Source of the DNA: Methanoregula sp. UBA64
GTDB lineage: Archaea > Halobacteriota > Methanomicrobia > Methanomicrobiales > Methanospirillaceae
Direction of reading: 5' to 3'
Assembly (NCBI RefSeq): GCF_002502735.1
Contig: NZ_DAQC01000008.1
Coordinates: 162,599-226,598, forward strand
DNA length: 64,000 nt
Shown: positions 1 through 8,295 of the stretch, piece after piece
How the letters are laid out: each line of letters opens with the position of its first letter
Position numbering within the stretch: position 1 is the first letter of the stretch
The notes under the pieces: model-generated
Told to the model about the DNA's origin: nothing
Database searches by the model: none
The model's input: only the letters and a program-made list of their open reading frames with translations
Translations under genes and position numbers: made by a program

Positions 1-1918
1 TGCCGCCATACCGGTCCGGCCATTTCTCCACAAGATCCGGGAAGATATCTTCGACCGGGGCGTTCTCGTCGTACTGGCGTTTGAACTCGAAGAGCTCGGT
101 AATAAGCGTGCCCCACTTGCCCTTGGTCATGCCCATCGAGAACAAGAAGAGGATCGAGTAGTCCCCGCTCTTTTCGTTGATGATGCCTTTCGTGTCCAGG
201 TACTTGACCACGATTGCCGCCGGGATGCCCCATGCCGCAAGCGTGCCGTCTTCGTTCACGCCCGGGGTGAGCACGGTGACCTTGATGGGGTCGAGCATGC
301 AGTAGTTGTCGGGGAACCCGGTAAAGCCGTGCCAGGCTTCGCCCGGGTGGAGCACCCAGCACGAAGGCGTGGAGCGGAGGGTTTCGAGGGGCACGGATTC
401 GAACGGGACCTTCTTTTTTGTCTTCGGGTCCACCACCGTTGCCGGCTGCCACATCGGGAACCACCAGTCGCCCTTCTTTTTGCCGCCCGCAATCTCTTTT
501 GCGATCCGGGCCATGGTGCGCCGGAACCGGATCGCCTCTTCGATCGATTCGGTCGTGAGCACCCGGCCCGATGCACCGTCCATCATTTTCGAGGAAACGT
601 CCAGCGACGCGATGATCGTGTAGAGCGGCGAGGTGGAGCTGTGCATCATGAACCCCTCGTTGAACCGGGCGTGCTCGATGGGCACCCGGCCGTTTCTCAC
701 GTGGACCATGGAGGCCTGCGAGAGTGCCGCGAGGAGCTTGTGCGTGGACTGCGTGGCAAAGACGGTCGGGCCTTTTGGATCCTTTGCCCCGTCCCGCATG
801 GCAAACCGGTCCACATAGAGCGGGTTGAACCGGGCGTAGCCGTACCAGGCTTCATCGAAGTGTATGCTGTCCACGCTTTTTCCCAGTTCCTTTTCCACAT
901 CGGCTGCAAGATAACAGAGGCCGTCGTAGGTCGAGTTCGTGATGATGGCGTGGACCGGGGTCTTGTCCTTGAGATCTTTCGCCAGCGGGCAGGCAGCGAT
1001 CTTCTTCTTTATCGCTGCGGGCGTCATGTCGGCCGGCGGGATCGGGCCGATGATCCCGTACCGGTTCCGGGTCGGGATCAGGTACACGGCCACGGAATGC
1101 GTCATGGTGAGCGCGTGCTCGGCGGACTTGTGGCAGTTCCGGTCCACGAGCACCACATCGTCTTTGGTGACCCGGCCAAAGAAGACGATCTTGTTTGCCG
1201 TGGAGGTGCCGTTTGTCACAAAATAGGTCATATCGGCGCCGAATACTTTTGCCGCGTACCGCTCGGCCTCGCCCACCGGGCCGGAGTGGTCGAGGAGCGA
1301 GCCGAGTTCGCCGACCGAGATCGAGAGGTCGGAGCGGAAGAGCTGTTCCCCGAAGAAATTAAAGAACTGCCGGCCGGCCGGGGTCTTGCGGAATGCCGTG
1401 CCGCCGGCATGGCCGGGCGTGTGCCAGGAGTACTCGAAGTCTTTGGAGAACTTCACGAGTTCGCCAAAGAACGGGGGCAGCAGCTTGTCCTGGTAGCGTT
1501 TGGCCGCAGCGGTGATACGCCCGGCAATAAAGTCGGGGGTATCGTCCATCACGTAGAGGTACTCGTTGACCTCTTTTAAGACATCGACCGTCAGGCCGAT
1601 GGGGGGATCGTTCATCGGTTCGGCCATTAAAAAGATCGGGATGTCCTCGTTCACGCTGCGGATCTGGCGGATCAGGGTAAGCGTGTCCTGCTGCTTCTTA
1701 CCCGTTTTGTCGCCGAGGTTCCAGTTGATCAGGATACAGCTGACCGCAGGAAGATTGGCGTATGCGTTCCGGGCATCGGCGGGAGAGGCAACGTCGGCAA
1801 CAAAGATATCGTATGCCTCGAGATCGCGGACGATCCGCTGCAGGGCCCTGCCGTGAGGGGTTTCGGTGTGGATCGCATCGTCCACGATCCCGACCACCAG
1901 GCGTTCCTCGGGTTTCAT
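1..1918 (-). CDS. Orn/Lys/Arg decarboxylase, fold type I (partial, C-terminus off the left edge)
   Basis: PLP-dependent basic amino acid decarboxylase, probably forming agmatine, cadaverine or putrescine; the substrate cannot be settled from sequence alone. About 639 codons are visible from ATG at 1918; the rest lies beyond position 1. Residues about 1-130 form a response-regulator-like N-terminal wing domain as in bacterial AdiA/CadA/SpeC. The core has HTPGHAGG early in the PLP domain, TNGTSTANK, the aspartate stretch SIHFDEAWYGYARF, and the Schiff-base lysine in STHKLLAALSQASM. Full family members are about 710-790 residues, so most of the enzyme is present. A GGGAG lies a few bases before the ATG. 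Many archaea make agmatine with pyruvoyl arginine decarboxylase instead, so this bacterial-type enzyme may have been acquired by transfer (inference). Confidence 0.9.
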   Translation of the reverse strand, partial: MKPEERLVVGIVDDAIHTETPHGRALQRIVRDLEAYDIFVADVASPADARNAYANLPAVSCILINWNLGDKTGKKQQDTLTLIRQIRSVNEDIPIFLMAEPMNDPPIGLTVDVLKEVNEYLYVMDDTPDFIAGRITAAAKRYQDKLLPPFFGELVKFSKDFEYSWHTPGHAGGTAFRKTPAGRQFFNFFGEQLFRSDLSISVGELGSLLDHSGPVGEAERYAAKVFGADMTYFVTNGTSTANKIVFFGRVTKDDVVLVDRNCHKSAEHALTMTHSVAVYLIPTRNRYGIIGPIPPADMTPAAIKKKIAACPLAKDLKDKTPVHAIITNSTYDGLCYLAADVEKELGKSVDSIHFDEAWYGYARFNPLYVDRFAMRDGAKDPKGPTVFATQSTHKLLAALSQASMVHVRNGRVPIEHARFNEGFMMHSSTSPLYTIIASLDVSSKMMDGASGRVLTTESIEEAIRFRRTMARIAKEIAGGKKKGDWWFPMWQPATVVDPKTKKKVPFESVPLETLRSTPSCWVLHPGEAWHGFTGFPDNYCMLDPIKVTVLTPGVNEDGTLAAWGIPAAIVVKYLDTKGIINEKSGDYSILFLFSMGMTKGKWGTLITELFEFKRQYDENAPVEDIFPDLVEKWPDRYGG

Positions 1919-2190
1919 GGGACGCTCCCGTGCAGCCGGGAGACCGGCATCAGTACATTTCCGGGGTTCAGACTCCTGTTCATGAGTCTGGCTATGATGA
2001 TACTGGCATTTAAATAATTCGGGATTATGTATTCCGGGCAAAAGAATCCGGTGGATTGCCGGGACAACCGGGAAGAGAACAGCGGCACCTTGCGGATGAA
2101 TGCGGTACGCAGGTGAGATGCAGCCATGCTCCTGCTCTCAGGTGCGGTTATCGCATACACCCTGCGGGTTACCCCGGAAAGAAAAAAGGA

Positions 2191-2532
2191 TTAAATGTAC
2201 CGGTTCTTCCGCAGCCAGTCGGTCTGCGGCTTGAGGTACCGGTAAATAATATCGCACTTGTCGTCCTGGATGCTCCAGGGAACGATAATGACCGTGTCGC
2301 CTTCGCGGATCCACTGTCTTTTCTTGATCTTGCCCTTGATCCGGCCCATCCGGGAAACCCCGTCGATGCACTGGACGCGGATATGATTTGCCCCCATCAT
2401 GGTCTCGGCCCGGGCAAACTGCTCGTTATTCCATTTTTTGGGCAGACGTACACGACATACCGGCGTACCGTCCGGGTTTAGTGCATTCGGATCTGCCTCA
2501 CCTGTATCTACTCGTTTGTGATAACCAGCCAT
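2191..2532 (-). CDS. Translation initiation factor aIF1A
   Basis: 113-residue archaeal homologue of eIF1A, an OB-fold protein that binds the A-site region of the small ribosomal subunit and helps place initiator tRNA. Recognisable family stretches are RVRLPKKWNNEQFA, MMGANHIRVQCIDG and RMGRIKGKIKKRQWIREGD, followed by the WSIQDDKCDIIYRY segment. Length matches the family. The TATA-like sequence at 2551-2558, read on the minus strand, sits about 24 bp upstream of the ATG, so the message may have almost no leader. It is transcribed away from the thermosome gene. Confidence 0.95.
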   Translation of the reverse strand: MAGYHKRVDTGEADPNALNPDGTPVCRVRLPKKWNNEQFARAETMMGANHIRVQCIDGVSRMGRIKGKIKKRQWIREGDTVIIVPWSIQDDKCDIIYRYLKPQTDWLRKNRYI

Positions 2533-2872
2533 TCAACCAACTACGTTCGCACTATAAATGACTGCTGACCTGTTGAAGGTATGTATTGGAGGATAATTAC
2601 GCACATGACAGATACACCTTTCAGGTCGCACGCCAATTGAACACTTATCACAGCAGAGCGATGATGGCATAACGGATCAGCTTGTTCACACGCTGGTGGC
2701 GCCCCGCAACGGATCATGACGGGGCGGCATTATCCCGGATATCGAACTTTTCTGTCATGGTCGAAACGATCCACGTGCGGCCGTTGTAATAACCGGCACA
2801 GATCAGGACCCGGTTTTTCCCGGGAAAAAACGGGAAAAACGACCGGTAACTGTTAAAAAAACGAGGAAGAAT
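2533..2872. other. 340-bp divergent spacer between aIF1A and the thermosome gene
   Basis: No convincing gene. It holds the aIF1A TATA box, a possible 11-codon ORF (MTDTPFRSHAN, about 2602-2637) preceded by GGAGGA, a 7-bp perfect stem CGCCCCG/CGGGGCG at 2700-2706 and 2720-2726 with a 13-nt loop, and a second inverted repeat around 2811-2838 (CCCGGTTTTT, CCCGGG, AAAAAACGGG) just upstream of the thermosome ribosome binding site. Chaperonin genes are commonly heat-regulated, so the leader structures may matter, but that is inference. Confidence 0.4.
2551..2558 (-). promoter_or_regulatory. TATA box of the aIF1A gene
   Basis: TTTATAGT on the minus strand, centred about 24 bp before the aIF1A start codon at 2532. 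The spacing fits an archaeal promoter giving a leaderless or nearly leaderless transcript. Position is seen; function is inferred. Confidence 0.5.
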
Positions 2873-4504
2873 ATGTCACAACAGCTTGGCGGGCAGCCAA
2901 TTATTATCTTACGACAGGGAACAACGCGGAACAGGGGCGAGGAAGCCCAGAGCAGTAATATCACTGCCGCCATGGCGGTAGGAACTGCGGTCCGCTCGAC
3001 GCTCGGTCCAAAAGGCATGGACAAGATGCTCATCGACGGCATGGGCGACGTAGTGATCACAAACGACGGCGCAACGATCCTAAAAGAGATGGACATCCAG
3101 CACCCGGCCGCAAAGATGATGGTCGAGATCGCAAAGACCCAGGACGACGAAGTCGGGGACGGCACGACCTCGGCCGTGGTCCTTGCCGGGGAACTCTTGA
3201 AAAACGCACAGGATCTGCTCGAACAGCGTGTCCACCCGACCGTAATCGCGGAAGGGTACCGGCAGGCCGCGACAAAGTCGCTTGAGATCCTCGCAAAGAT
3301 CGCAATTGCGGTAAAGCCGGAAGATCACGCGATGCTTGAAAAAGTCGCGGAGACCGCGATCAGCGGCAAAGGGGCGGAAGCGTACAAGAAACTGCTCTGC
3401 AATATCGTTGTCAAAGCGGTCACGAGCGTTGCCGATCCCGACGGCACGGTCGATATCAAGCACGTGAACGTGCAGAAAAAGACCGGGGGCGCAGTCGAGG
3501 ATACCGTGCTTATCGAGGGCATGGTCATCGACAAGGAACGGGCAAACCCGGGGATGCCAAAGTCTGTAAAAAACGCGAAAATTTTGCTCCTGAACGCTGC
3601 GCTCGAATACAAAAAGACCGAGGTCTCGGCAAAGATCAACATCTCCCGGCCCGATCAGGTGCAGGCATTCCTTGACGAAGACGAGCAGATGGTTCACGCT
3701 CTGGCAGAGAAAGTGATCCGTAGCGGGGCAAACGTGGTGTTCTGCGGGAAAGGCATCGACGATGTCGCCCAGCACTACCTGACAAAAGCCGGGATCTTTG
3801 CCGTGCGCCGGGTAAAAAAGAGCGACCTTGAAAATCTCTCCCGCGCCACCGGGGCTGCGATCCTCACCAGCATCGATACCGTCACACCGGCCGATCTCGG
3901 GTCTGCCGGCCTTGTGGAGGAGACGAAGTTCTCCGGAGATGAGATGATCACGATCGCGAAATGCAAAAACCCCAAAGCCGTCTCCATCATTATCCGGGGC
4001 GGGTCCGATCATATCATCGATGAGATCGAACGCGCCCTCCACGATGCGCTCATGGTCGTCGGCGTTGTCGTGCAGGACAAAAAGGTCGTTGCCGGCGGCG
4101 GGGCGCCCGAGATCGAGCTCTCGCTCCAGCTGCACCGGTACGCGGCAACGGTCGGCGGCCGCAACCAGCTCGCGATCGAGGCATTCGCACAGGCGCTTGA
4201 GATCATCCCGCGGTCGCTGGCCGAGAACGCCGGCCTTGACGCCATCGATATGGTCGTTGCGATCCGGGCTGCGCACGAGGCGGGAAAGAGAACCTTCGGC
4301 CTCGATGTGTACGAGGCAAAACCGGTCGACATGCAGAAAGCCGGCGTCATCGAGCCCTTAAAGGTAAAGACGCAGGCCATTTCAAGCGCCACAGAAGCGG
4401 CGGTCATGATCCTGCGCATCGACGATGTCATCGCATCGTCGCAGTCCGGCAGCCCGGGCGGGATGCCCCGGGGTGGCATGCCGCCGGGAATGGGGGATGA
4501 CTAG
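2873..4504 (+). CDS. thsA: Thermosome subunit (group II chaperonin)
   Basis: 543-residue ATP-dependent cytosolic chaperonin subunit that assembles into a double-ring cage and refolds proteins. Seen: the N-terminal nucleotide-binding stretch TLGPKGMDKMLID, NDGATILKEMDIQHPAAKM, the catalytic VGDGTTSAVVLAGELL, and the C-terminal equatorial part VAGGGAPEIELS. The tail is Gly/Met-rich (GGMPRGGMPPGMGDD), as in archaeal thermosomes. GAGGAAG lies directly upstream of the ATG. The long hairpin-containing leader may have a regulatory role (inference). Length and motifs are typical with no missing catalytic residue. Confidence 0.97.
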   Translation: MSQQLGGQPIIILRQGTTRNRGEEAQSSNITAAMAVGTAVRSTLGPKGMDKMLIDGMGDVVITNDGATILKEMDIQHPAAKMMVEIAKTQDDEVGDGTTSAVVLAGELLKNAQDLLEQRVHPTVIAEGYRQAATKSLEILAKIAIAVKPEDHAMLEKVAETAISGKGAEAYKKLLCNIVVKAVTSVADPDGTVDIKHVNVQKKTGGAVEDTVLIEGMVIDKERANPGMPKSVKNAKILLLNAALEYKKTEVSAKINISRPDQVQAFLDEDEQMVHALAEKVIRSGANVVFCGKGIDDVAQHYLTKAGIFAVRRVKKSDLENLSRATGAAILTSIDTVTPADLGSAGLVEETKFSGDEMITIAKCKNPKAVSIIIRGGSDHIIDEIERALHDALMVVGVVVQDKKVVAGGGAPEIELSLQLHRYAATVGGRNQLAIEAFAQALEIIPRSLAENAGLDAIDMVVAIRAAHEAGKRTFGLDVYEAKPVDMQKAGVIEPLKVKTQAISSATEAAVMILRIDDVIASSQSGSPGGMPRGGMPPGMGDD

Positions 4505-4541
4505 GAATGCCGTATGCATACACCCGCGGACGGGGAGCATA

Positions 4542-4835
4542 ATGAGCGTTATGGTGAAATTCCATCATGTCGGGGTGTTTCACTCCGGCGACTCCCTTTC
4601 TATCGACCTTAGCAAGATTACGGAGTTCAAAATTACCCGGCAGCGCAATACCTGCGACCTCCTTGCCATCACCCCGGAAAACCAGCAGCCCGACCGGCCG
4701 TACGCGATCGCGACACGGGACCGGGAGTTCCAGCTGCAGGAGATCATCGCCGATCTCAAGAAATTAAAAACCGAGCGTCGGAATCTCGTGTACGAGATCA
4801 CCGATACCGAAGTCCGCAGGGAGATAACCGGATAA
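4542..4835 (+). CDS. Small conserved-looking protein of unknown function (97 aa)
   Basis: The chosen ATG at 4542 follows GGGGAG at 4532-4537; a second ATG at 4551 is possible. The product is soluble, starts MSVMVKFHHVGVFHSGDSLS, and has a central basic/acidic mix ending in a helical segment (LQEIIADLKKLKTERRNLVYEI). No known domain is recognised. It lies 37 bp after the thermosome gene on the same strand and ends before a T-rich tract, so it may be co-transcribed with the chaperonin gene. Confidence 0.65.
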   Translation: MSVMVKFHHVGVFHSGDSLSIDLSKITEFKITRQRNTCDLLAITPENQQPDRPYAIATRDREFQLQEIIADLKKLKTERRNLVYEITDTEVRREITG

Positions 4836-4851
4836 CTTTTTTTTAATTTTT
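4836..4851 (+). terminator. T-rich terminator after the thermosome/97-aa unit
   Basis: An uninterrupted run of eight T (4837-4844) followed by AATTTTT begins right after the stop codon of the 97-aa gene. Oligo-T tracts are the usual intrinsic termination signal in archaea. Confidence 0.6.
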
Positions 4852-5011
4852 CTGCCGGTTCCGGTGGCGTGCCGGTGCGATCTTTTCGGCCGGCAGCCCG
4901 ATACGCAAGGTTTCTTAAAAACAGTTCCCGCCGGGGAGACGGGGGCAGTGCTTCAGGGCGGATCCGGGCGATGCCCCCGGTCTCGCGTTTTTCATCTGCC
5001 CGGATACCGGT

Positions 5012-5167
5012 TCATGGCAAAAAATACCACAAAAGAACTACGCACACGACCGCAATGCCGCCCCAGAACCACCAGGTCTTCCAGACCGGCTGGGCCTCGG
5101 TAAAATTGTACCAGCCCAGGTCGTCGGCGTCCCTTCCCATGAACCATTCCGTGAAGGCGTTTGTCAT
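5012..5167 (-). CDS. 51-residue single-span membrane protein
   Basis: A short intact frame from ATG at 5167 to TGA at 5012, beginning MTNAFTEWFMGRDADD. The N-terminal half is acidic and aromatic (DLGWYNFTEAQPVWKTWW); residues about 34-50 form one hydrophobic span (FWGGIAVVCVVLLWYFLP). AGGACAGGT precedes the ATG. The amphipathic-then-membrane organisation, absence of a competing frame, and ribosome binding site argue that it is real. It follows the tRNA methyltransferase gene on the same strand with a 120-bp gap. Function unknown. Confidence 0.6.
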   Translation of the reverse strand: MTNAFTEWFMGRDADDLGWYNFTEAQPVWKTWWFWGGIAVVCVVLLWYFLP

Positions 5168-5287
5168 GACCTGTCCTTTGCATTACTCATGCCTCATTAG
5201 GCCTTCAGGAGAAATAGTTTCCCGCTATCGGGAGATAGGAAAAAAAGGAGATTTGCCCGGAATTGTATGGGGCGGGATAGTCGTCCC

Positions 5288-6205
5288 TTATCCCACGGCG
5301 ATATCGTACACCGCGTGCCACTGGCCGGGCGAGTAGGACCGGACCTCGCGTTCGGTAACCGTAACACCGGCCCCGCCCAGCTCCCGGATCCGGGCAAGGT
5401 GCTCGCCCGTTTCGGATACCAGCGAATAGAAATGGATCGTGCCCCCGGGCCGGACGAGCCGGAAGGCTTCCGGTAAAAATTCCGTGCCGGCCAGCGGGAG
5501 GTTCATGACGATCCGGTCGAACTTCCACGACAGGATCTTTTCCAGGTGCCGGGCATCGGCAAGCACCGGGATCACGTTTGCCGCCCGGTTCTTCCGGATA
5601 TTTTCCATCATGAGCCGGACGGCCTGCGGGTTTAGATCGGCCGCGACAACCACACCCGCCCGGGCGGCAAGCGTGATGGCAAACGGCCCGACCCCGGCGA
5701 ACATATCGAGCACGAGCTCGCCGTCATTGACCTGATCGAGGATCCGGTGGCGTTCGGTCGAGAGCCGGGCGGAGAAGTAGGCGCCGGCAAGATCGACCAC
5801 GAACCGGCGCCCGTGTTCGGTCACCTCCGTCCGGGTCGTGTCGGTGCCGGCAAGGACACGGTAGTCCCGGGTCCGGTACTCGCCCGAGACCTCGCTTGTC
5901 GGGAAAAGCACCGTGTGGAGCGAGGGCCGGTTTGCAAGGATCTTCTCCGCCCCCGCGGGATCGTTCTCCTGCATGATCGCGATCCCGCCCACGAGCTCGT
6001 GGCGGGGAAGTGCCTCGCGGCCGGGCTGCTCCCCGAACTCGTACCACCCGGCGCCGTCACGCTCCGCGAGCACGGCAAAGATCAGGAACGGCCCGTCGTG
6101 CAGGACCTTGAGCGTCACATCGAGCGCCCCCTCGCCGATGAGCGCCTGCCGTGTTGCTTCGCCCTCCTGTGCCGGTACCCGTATGCCCCACTGCCCGGTT
6201 GTCAT
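5288..6205 (-). CDS. trm5: tRNA (guanine37-N1)-methyltransferase, Trm5/Met-10+ family
   Basis: 305 residues from the ATG at 6205, chosen because it lies about 26 bp from a TATA-like sequence and avoids overlap with the divergent HMG-CoA reductase gene. The C-terminal Rossmann domain has the SAM-binding motif VLDMFAGVGPFAI, the acidic loop VVAADLNPQAV, and the catalytic NLPL motif (IVMNLPLAGTEFL). The preceding AYFSARLSTERHRIL is typical of the Met-10+ family. The enzyme makes m1G at position 37 next to the anticodon, preventing frameshifting. Archaea often have more than one Trm5 paralogue, some making wyosine intermediates; which type this is cannot be told here. Confidence 0.85.
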   Translation of the reverse strand: MTTGQWGIRVPAQEGEATRQALIGEGALDVTLKVLHDGPFLIFAVLAERDGAGWYEFGEQPGREALPRHELVGGIAIMQENDPAGAEKILANRPSLHTVLFPTSEVSGEYRTRDYRVLAGTDTTRTEVTEHGRRFVVDLAGAYFSARLSTERHRILDQVNDGELVLDMFAGVGPFAITLAARAGVVVAADLNPQAVRLMMENIRKNRAANVIPVLADARHLEKILSWKFDRIVMNLPLAGTEFLPEAFRLVRPGGTIHFYSLVSETGEHLARIRELGGAGVTVTEREVRSYSPGQWHAVYDIAVG

Positions 6206-6253
6206 TTTTAAAAGACCACTGCGCTCATAATAGTATACAACCAACAGGTATTC
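6206..6253. promoter_or_regulatory. Divergent promoter region, trm5 and hmgA
   Basis: A 48-bp spacer separates the two start codons. It carries TAGTATACAA (6231-6240), about 26 bp before trm5 when read on the minus strand, and TTTTTAAAAG (6206-6213), a possible plus-strand TATA element for hmgA. Assignment is by spacing only. Confidence 0.4.
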
Positions 6254-7531
6254 ATGGCTGGTGATGACGGACACCACAATGCAGAGGGGCAGGGCGGCCC
6301 CGGCTGCACAAACGAAGCAGAGATCCGGACCCGGATCAAGACGGGCGAGGTCAGGCTCTACGAACTCGAAAAGATGATGCCGCCGGTCGATGCGGTGCGG
6401 GTGCGCCGGGGGTACATCGAGCAGGAGACCGGGACCACCTTAGAGAACATCGGGATCTTCTCCCTCGACGTGGACCGGGCCGCGACCCGGAACTGCGAGA
6501 ACATGATCGGCGCCGTGCAGGTGCCGGTCGGGGTTGCCGGGCCGGTGCTCGTAAACGGCGAATACGCGAAGGGGAAGTTCTGGCTGCCCCTTGCAACAAC
6601 CGAAGGGGCGCTTATTGCCTCGGTGAACCGGGGCGCAGGCGCAATAACAAAAGCCGGCGGGGCGGAAGTACGCGTCCTGCACGACGTGATGACCCGGGCG
6701 CCGGTCTTTGCGGCAAAAAGCGTGGCGCACGCAAAAGAGATAGCGGACTGGGCCGCCGCCCACGAGAAGGAGTTTGCCGCGATTGCTGCAACGACCACCT
6801 CGCACGGGCAGATGACCGGGCTTACCACCTACGTTGCGGGCACGAGCGTCTTTGTCCGGCTCGAATTCGATACGAAAGACGCGATGGGCATGAACATGGT
6901 CACCATCGCGAGCGCGAAGATTGCCGACGAGATAGCAAAAGCCACCGGCGCCCGGCTCATCGCCCTCTCGGGGAACATGTGCGCCGACAAGAAGCCGGCG
7001 GCTATCAATGCAATCATGGGCCGGGGCCGGAGCGTTGTCGCCGGCATCGCGCTCTCCCACGAGCTCATCGAAAAGATCTTCAAGACCGATGCAAAATCGA
7101 TGTTCGAGGTCAACTACCGGAAAAACCTCGTCGGCTCGGCCCGGGCCGGGGCCATGGGCTTCAACGCCCATGCGGCAAACGTGGTCGCGGCGATGTTCAT
7201 TGCCTGCGGGCAGGACGCGGCCCATGCCATTGACGGCAGCACCTGCATGACCACGATCGACCCGACCGACGACGGGGTGTACGTATCCGTCACGCTCCCC
7301 TCGCTCCCGGTCGGCACGGTCGGCGGCGGGACAGGAGTGGACACTCAAGCAGAGTGCCTGAAGATCCTCGGCGTTGCCGGTGGCGGGACGCCCCCGGGCG
7401 CGAACGCCAAAAAGCTTGCCGAGATCATCGCGGCCGGCGTTCTTGCCGGGGAACTCTCGCTGATCGGCGCACTTGCCGCCCAGCACCTTGCCCGGGCCCA
7501 CCAGGAACTGGGCCGGGGCGTGAAACGGTAA
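6254..7531 (+). CDS. hmgA: HMG-CoA reductase (class I, NADPH type)
   Basis: 425 residues. Reduces 3-hydroxy-3-methylglutaryl-CoA to mevalonate, the committed step to archaeal isoprenoid ether lipids. Visible active-site parts are the glutamate in ATTEGALIASVNRG, the dinucleotide motif DAMGMNM, the lysine in GNMCADKKPAA, the substrate-binding segment NLVGSARAGAMGFNAH, and the C-terminal histidine in AAQHLARAH. Length matches soluble archaeal enzymes. Together with the aconitase X/UbiD/UbiX operon at 26077-29042 it provides several steps of the archaeal mevalonate route. Confidence 0.97.
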   Translation: MAGDDGHHNAEGQGGPGCTNEAEIRTRIKTGEVRLYELEKMMPPVDAVRVRRGYIEQETGTTLENIGIFSLDVDRAATRNCENMIGAVQVPVGVAGPVLVNGEYAKGKFWLPLATTEGALIASVNRGAGAITKAGGAEVRVLHDVMTRAPVFAAKSVAHAKEIADWAAAHEKEFAAIAATTTSHGQMTGLTTYVAGTSVFVRLEFDTKDAMGMNMVTIASAKIADEIAKATGARLIALSGNMCADKKPAAINAIMGRGRSVVAGIALSHELIEKIFKTDAKSMFEVNYRKNLVGSARAGAMGFNAHAANVVAAMFIACGQDAAHAIDGSTCMTTIDPTDDGVYVSVTLPSLPVGTVGGGTGVDTQAECLKILGVAGGGTPPGANAKKLAEIIAAGVLAGELSLIGALAAQHLARAHQELGRGVKR

Positions 7532-7571
7532 GCGATAAAAAAAGTATTTTCTCTTTTTCTTTCGGGTTTTT
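7532..7571. terminator. Shared terminator region between convergent hmgA and the CMD-like gene
   Basis: The 40-bp convergent spacer has an A-run (AAAAAAA) followed by several T-runs (TATTTTCTCTTTTTCTTT and GGGTTTTTTC), suitable for termination in both directions. Confidence 0.5.
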
Positions 7572-7970
7572 TCAGGGGTATGCTTCGCTAAAATCGCGGA
7601 GCGCCGATGCAAGGATCTTAGTCTTTCCCACGAGCGCCGCGATCATGATCGTATCGAAGATCTCGCCTCTGGTGGCTCCCTCTTTTGCCGCGGCCTGGAT
7701 ATGGAACTTCAGGCACGGGCCGGCCCCTGCCGCTGCCGCCGCCGCAAGGGTGACGAGCTCGGCGGTCTTTGCCGAAAGGTTCGGGGGCCGGCAGAGCATA
7801 TCGTCCGCAATGCACATGAGCGCGAAGTAGTCCGGCCGCTCGTTCTTCTGGACGGGCAGGATAAACGGCATGCTCCCGAGCATCTTCTGTGTGTCTTCGA
7901 GCATGTCGTCGCCGATGGAGTCCGCGTGTTTCAAAAATTCGCTGATTGCCTCTTTGTTTGCCTCTTTCAT
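7572..7970 (-). CDS. Carboxymuconolactone decarboxylase (AhpD-like) family protein
   Basis: 132 residues, all-helical alkylhydroperoxidase-D-like fold. The family signature is visible: ELVTLAAAAAAGAGPCLKFHIQAAAKEGATRGEI, with one cysteine four residues before the histidine (CLKFH), then FDTIMIAALVGKTKILASAL. Only one of the two AhpD cysteines is present, so a peroxidase role is doubtful; many archaeal members are of unknown function. GAGG lies upstream of ATG 7970. It converges on hmgA. Confidence 0.8.
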   Translation of the reverse strand: MKEANKEAISEFLKHADSIGDDMLEDTQKMLGSMPFILPVQKNERPDYFALMCIADDMLCRPPNLSAKTAELVTLAAAAAAGAGPCLKFHIQAAAKEGATRGEIFDTIMIAALVGKTKILASALRDFSEAYP

Positions 7971-8295
7971 TTCCCAGGCCTCGAAACTGTGATTTTCCCG
8001 TTAGTCTGGCGGGGCGATAAACGATCCGAAACAATCTGCCCGGGCGGGGGTTCCTGATCCATCCGCACACTGGAAGGTACGTACGGAAACGGCCACCCCC
8101 GATGGGGGTCACAAGGTGCAAAAGTGATCTCCGGGATCCGGGAAGACCGCGGATTTTCACGTCAGAAAAACAAACAATCGTACCGTGGCCCTGTACAAAA
8201 ATGCACCATGCGATCCTTCGGGGGGTCCCGTATTTTTGCCCGGGATTTGTAAGCAGTGAACCGGGAGCAGGAGTGCCAAAGAGAGCGTTTGTGCC
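7971..8295. other. 325-bp spacer without a recognised gene
   Basis: Contains the upstream region of the CMD-like gene (a GTTTATCG-like element on the minus strand about 50 bp before its ATG). An open frame at 8102-8299 on the plus strand has no ribosome binding site or recognisable composition and is not called. A small palindrome around CCGGGATCCGG lies near 8132. Nothing else supported. Confidence 0.4.

Noticed and set aside
329..1579. 416-codon open frame on the plus strand
   Set aside because: Antisense of the decarboxylase gene; Arg/His/Gly-biased shadow typical of GC-rich DNA.
1915..2160. 81-codon frame in the spacer after aIF1A
   Set aside because: No ribosome binding site, family, or membrane/soluble pattern; overlaps the decarboxylase start.
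3080..4276. 398-codon open frame opposite the thermosome gene
   Set aside because: Shadow; the plus-strand gene is unmistakable and codon-consistent.
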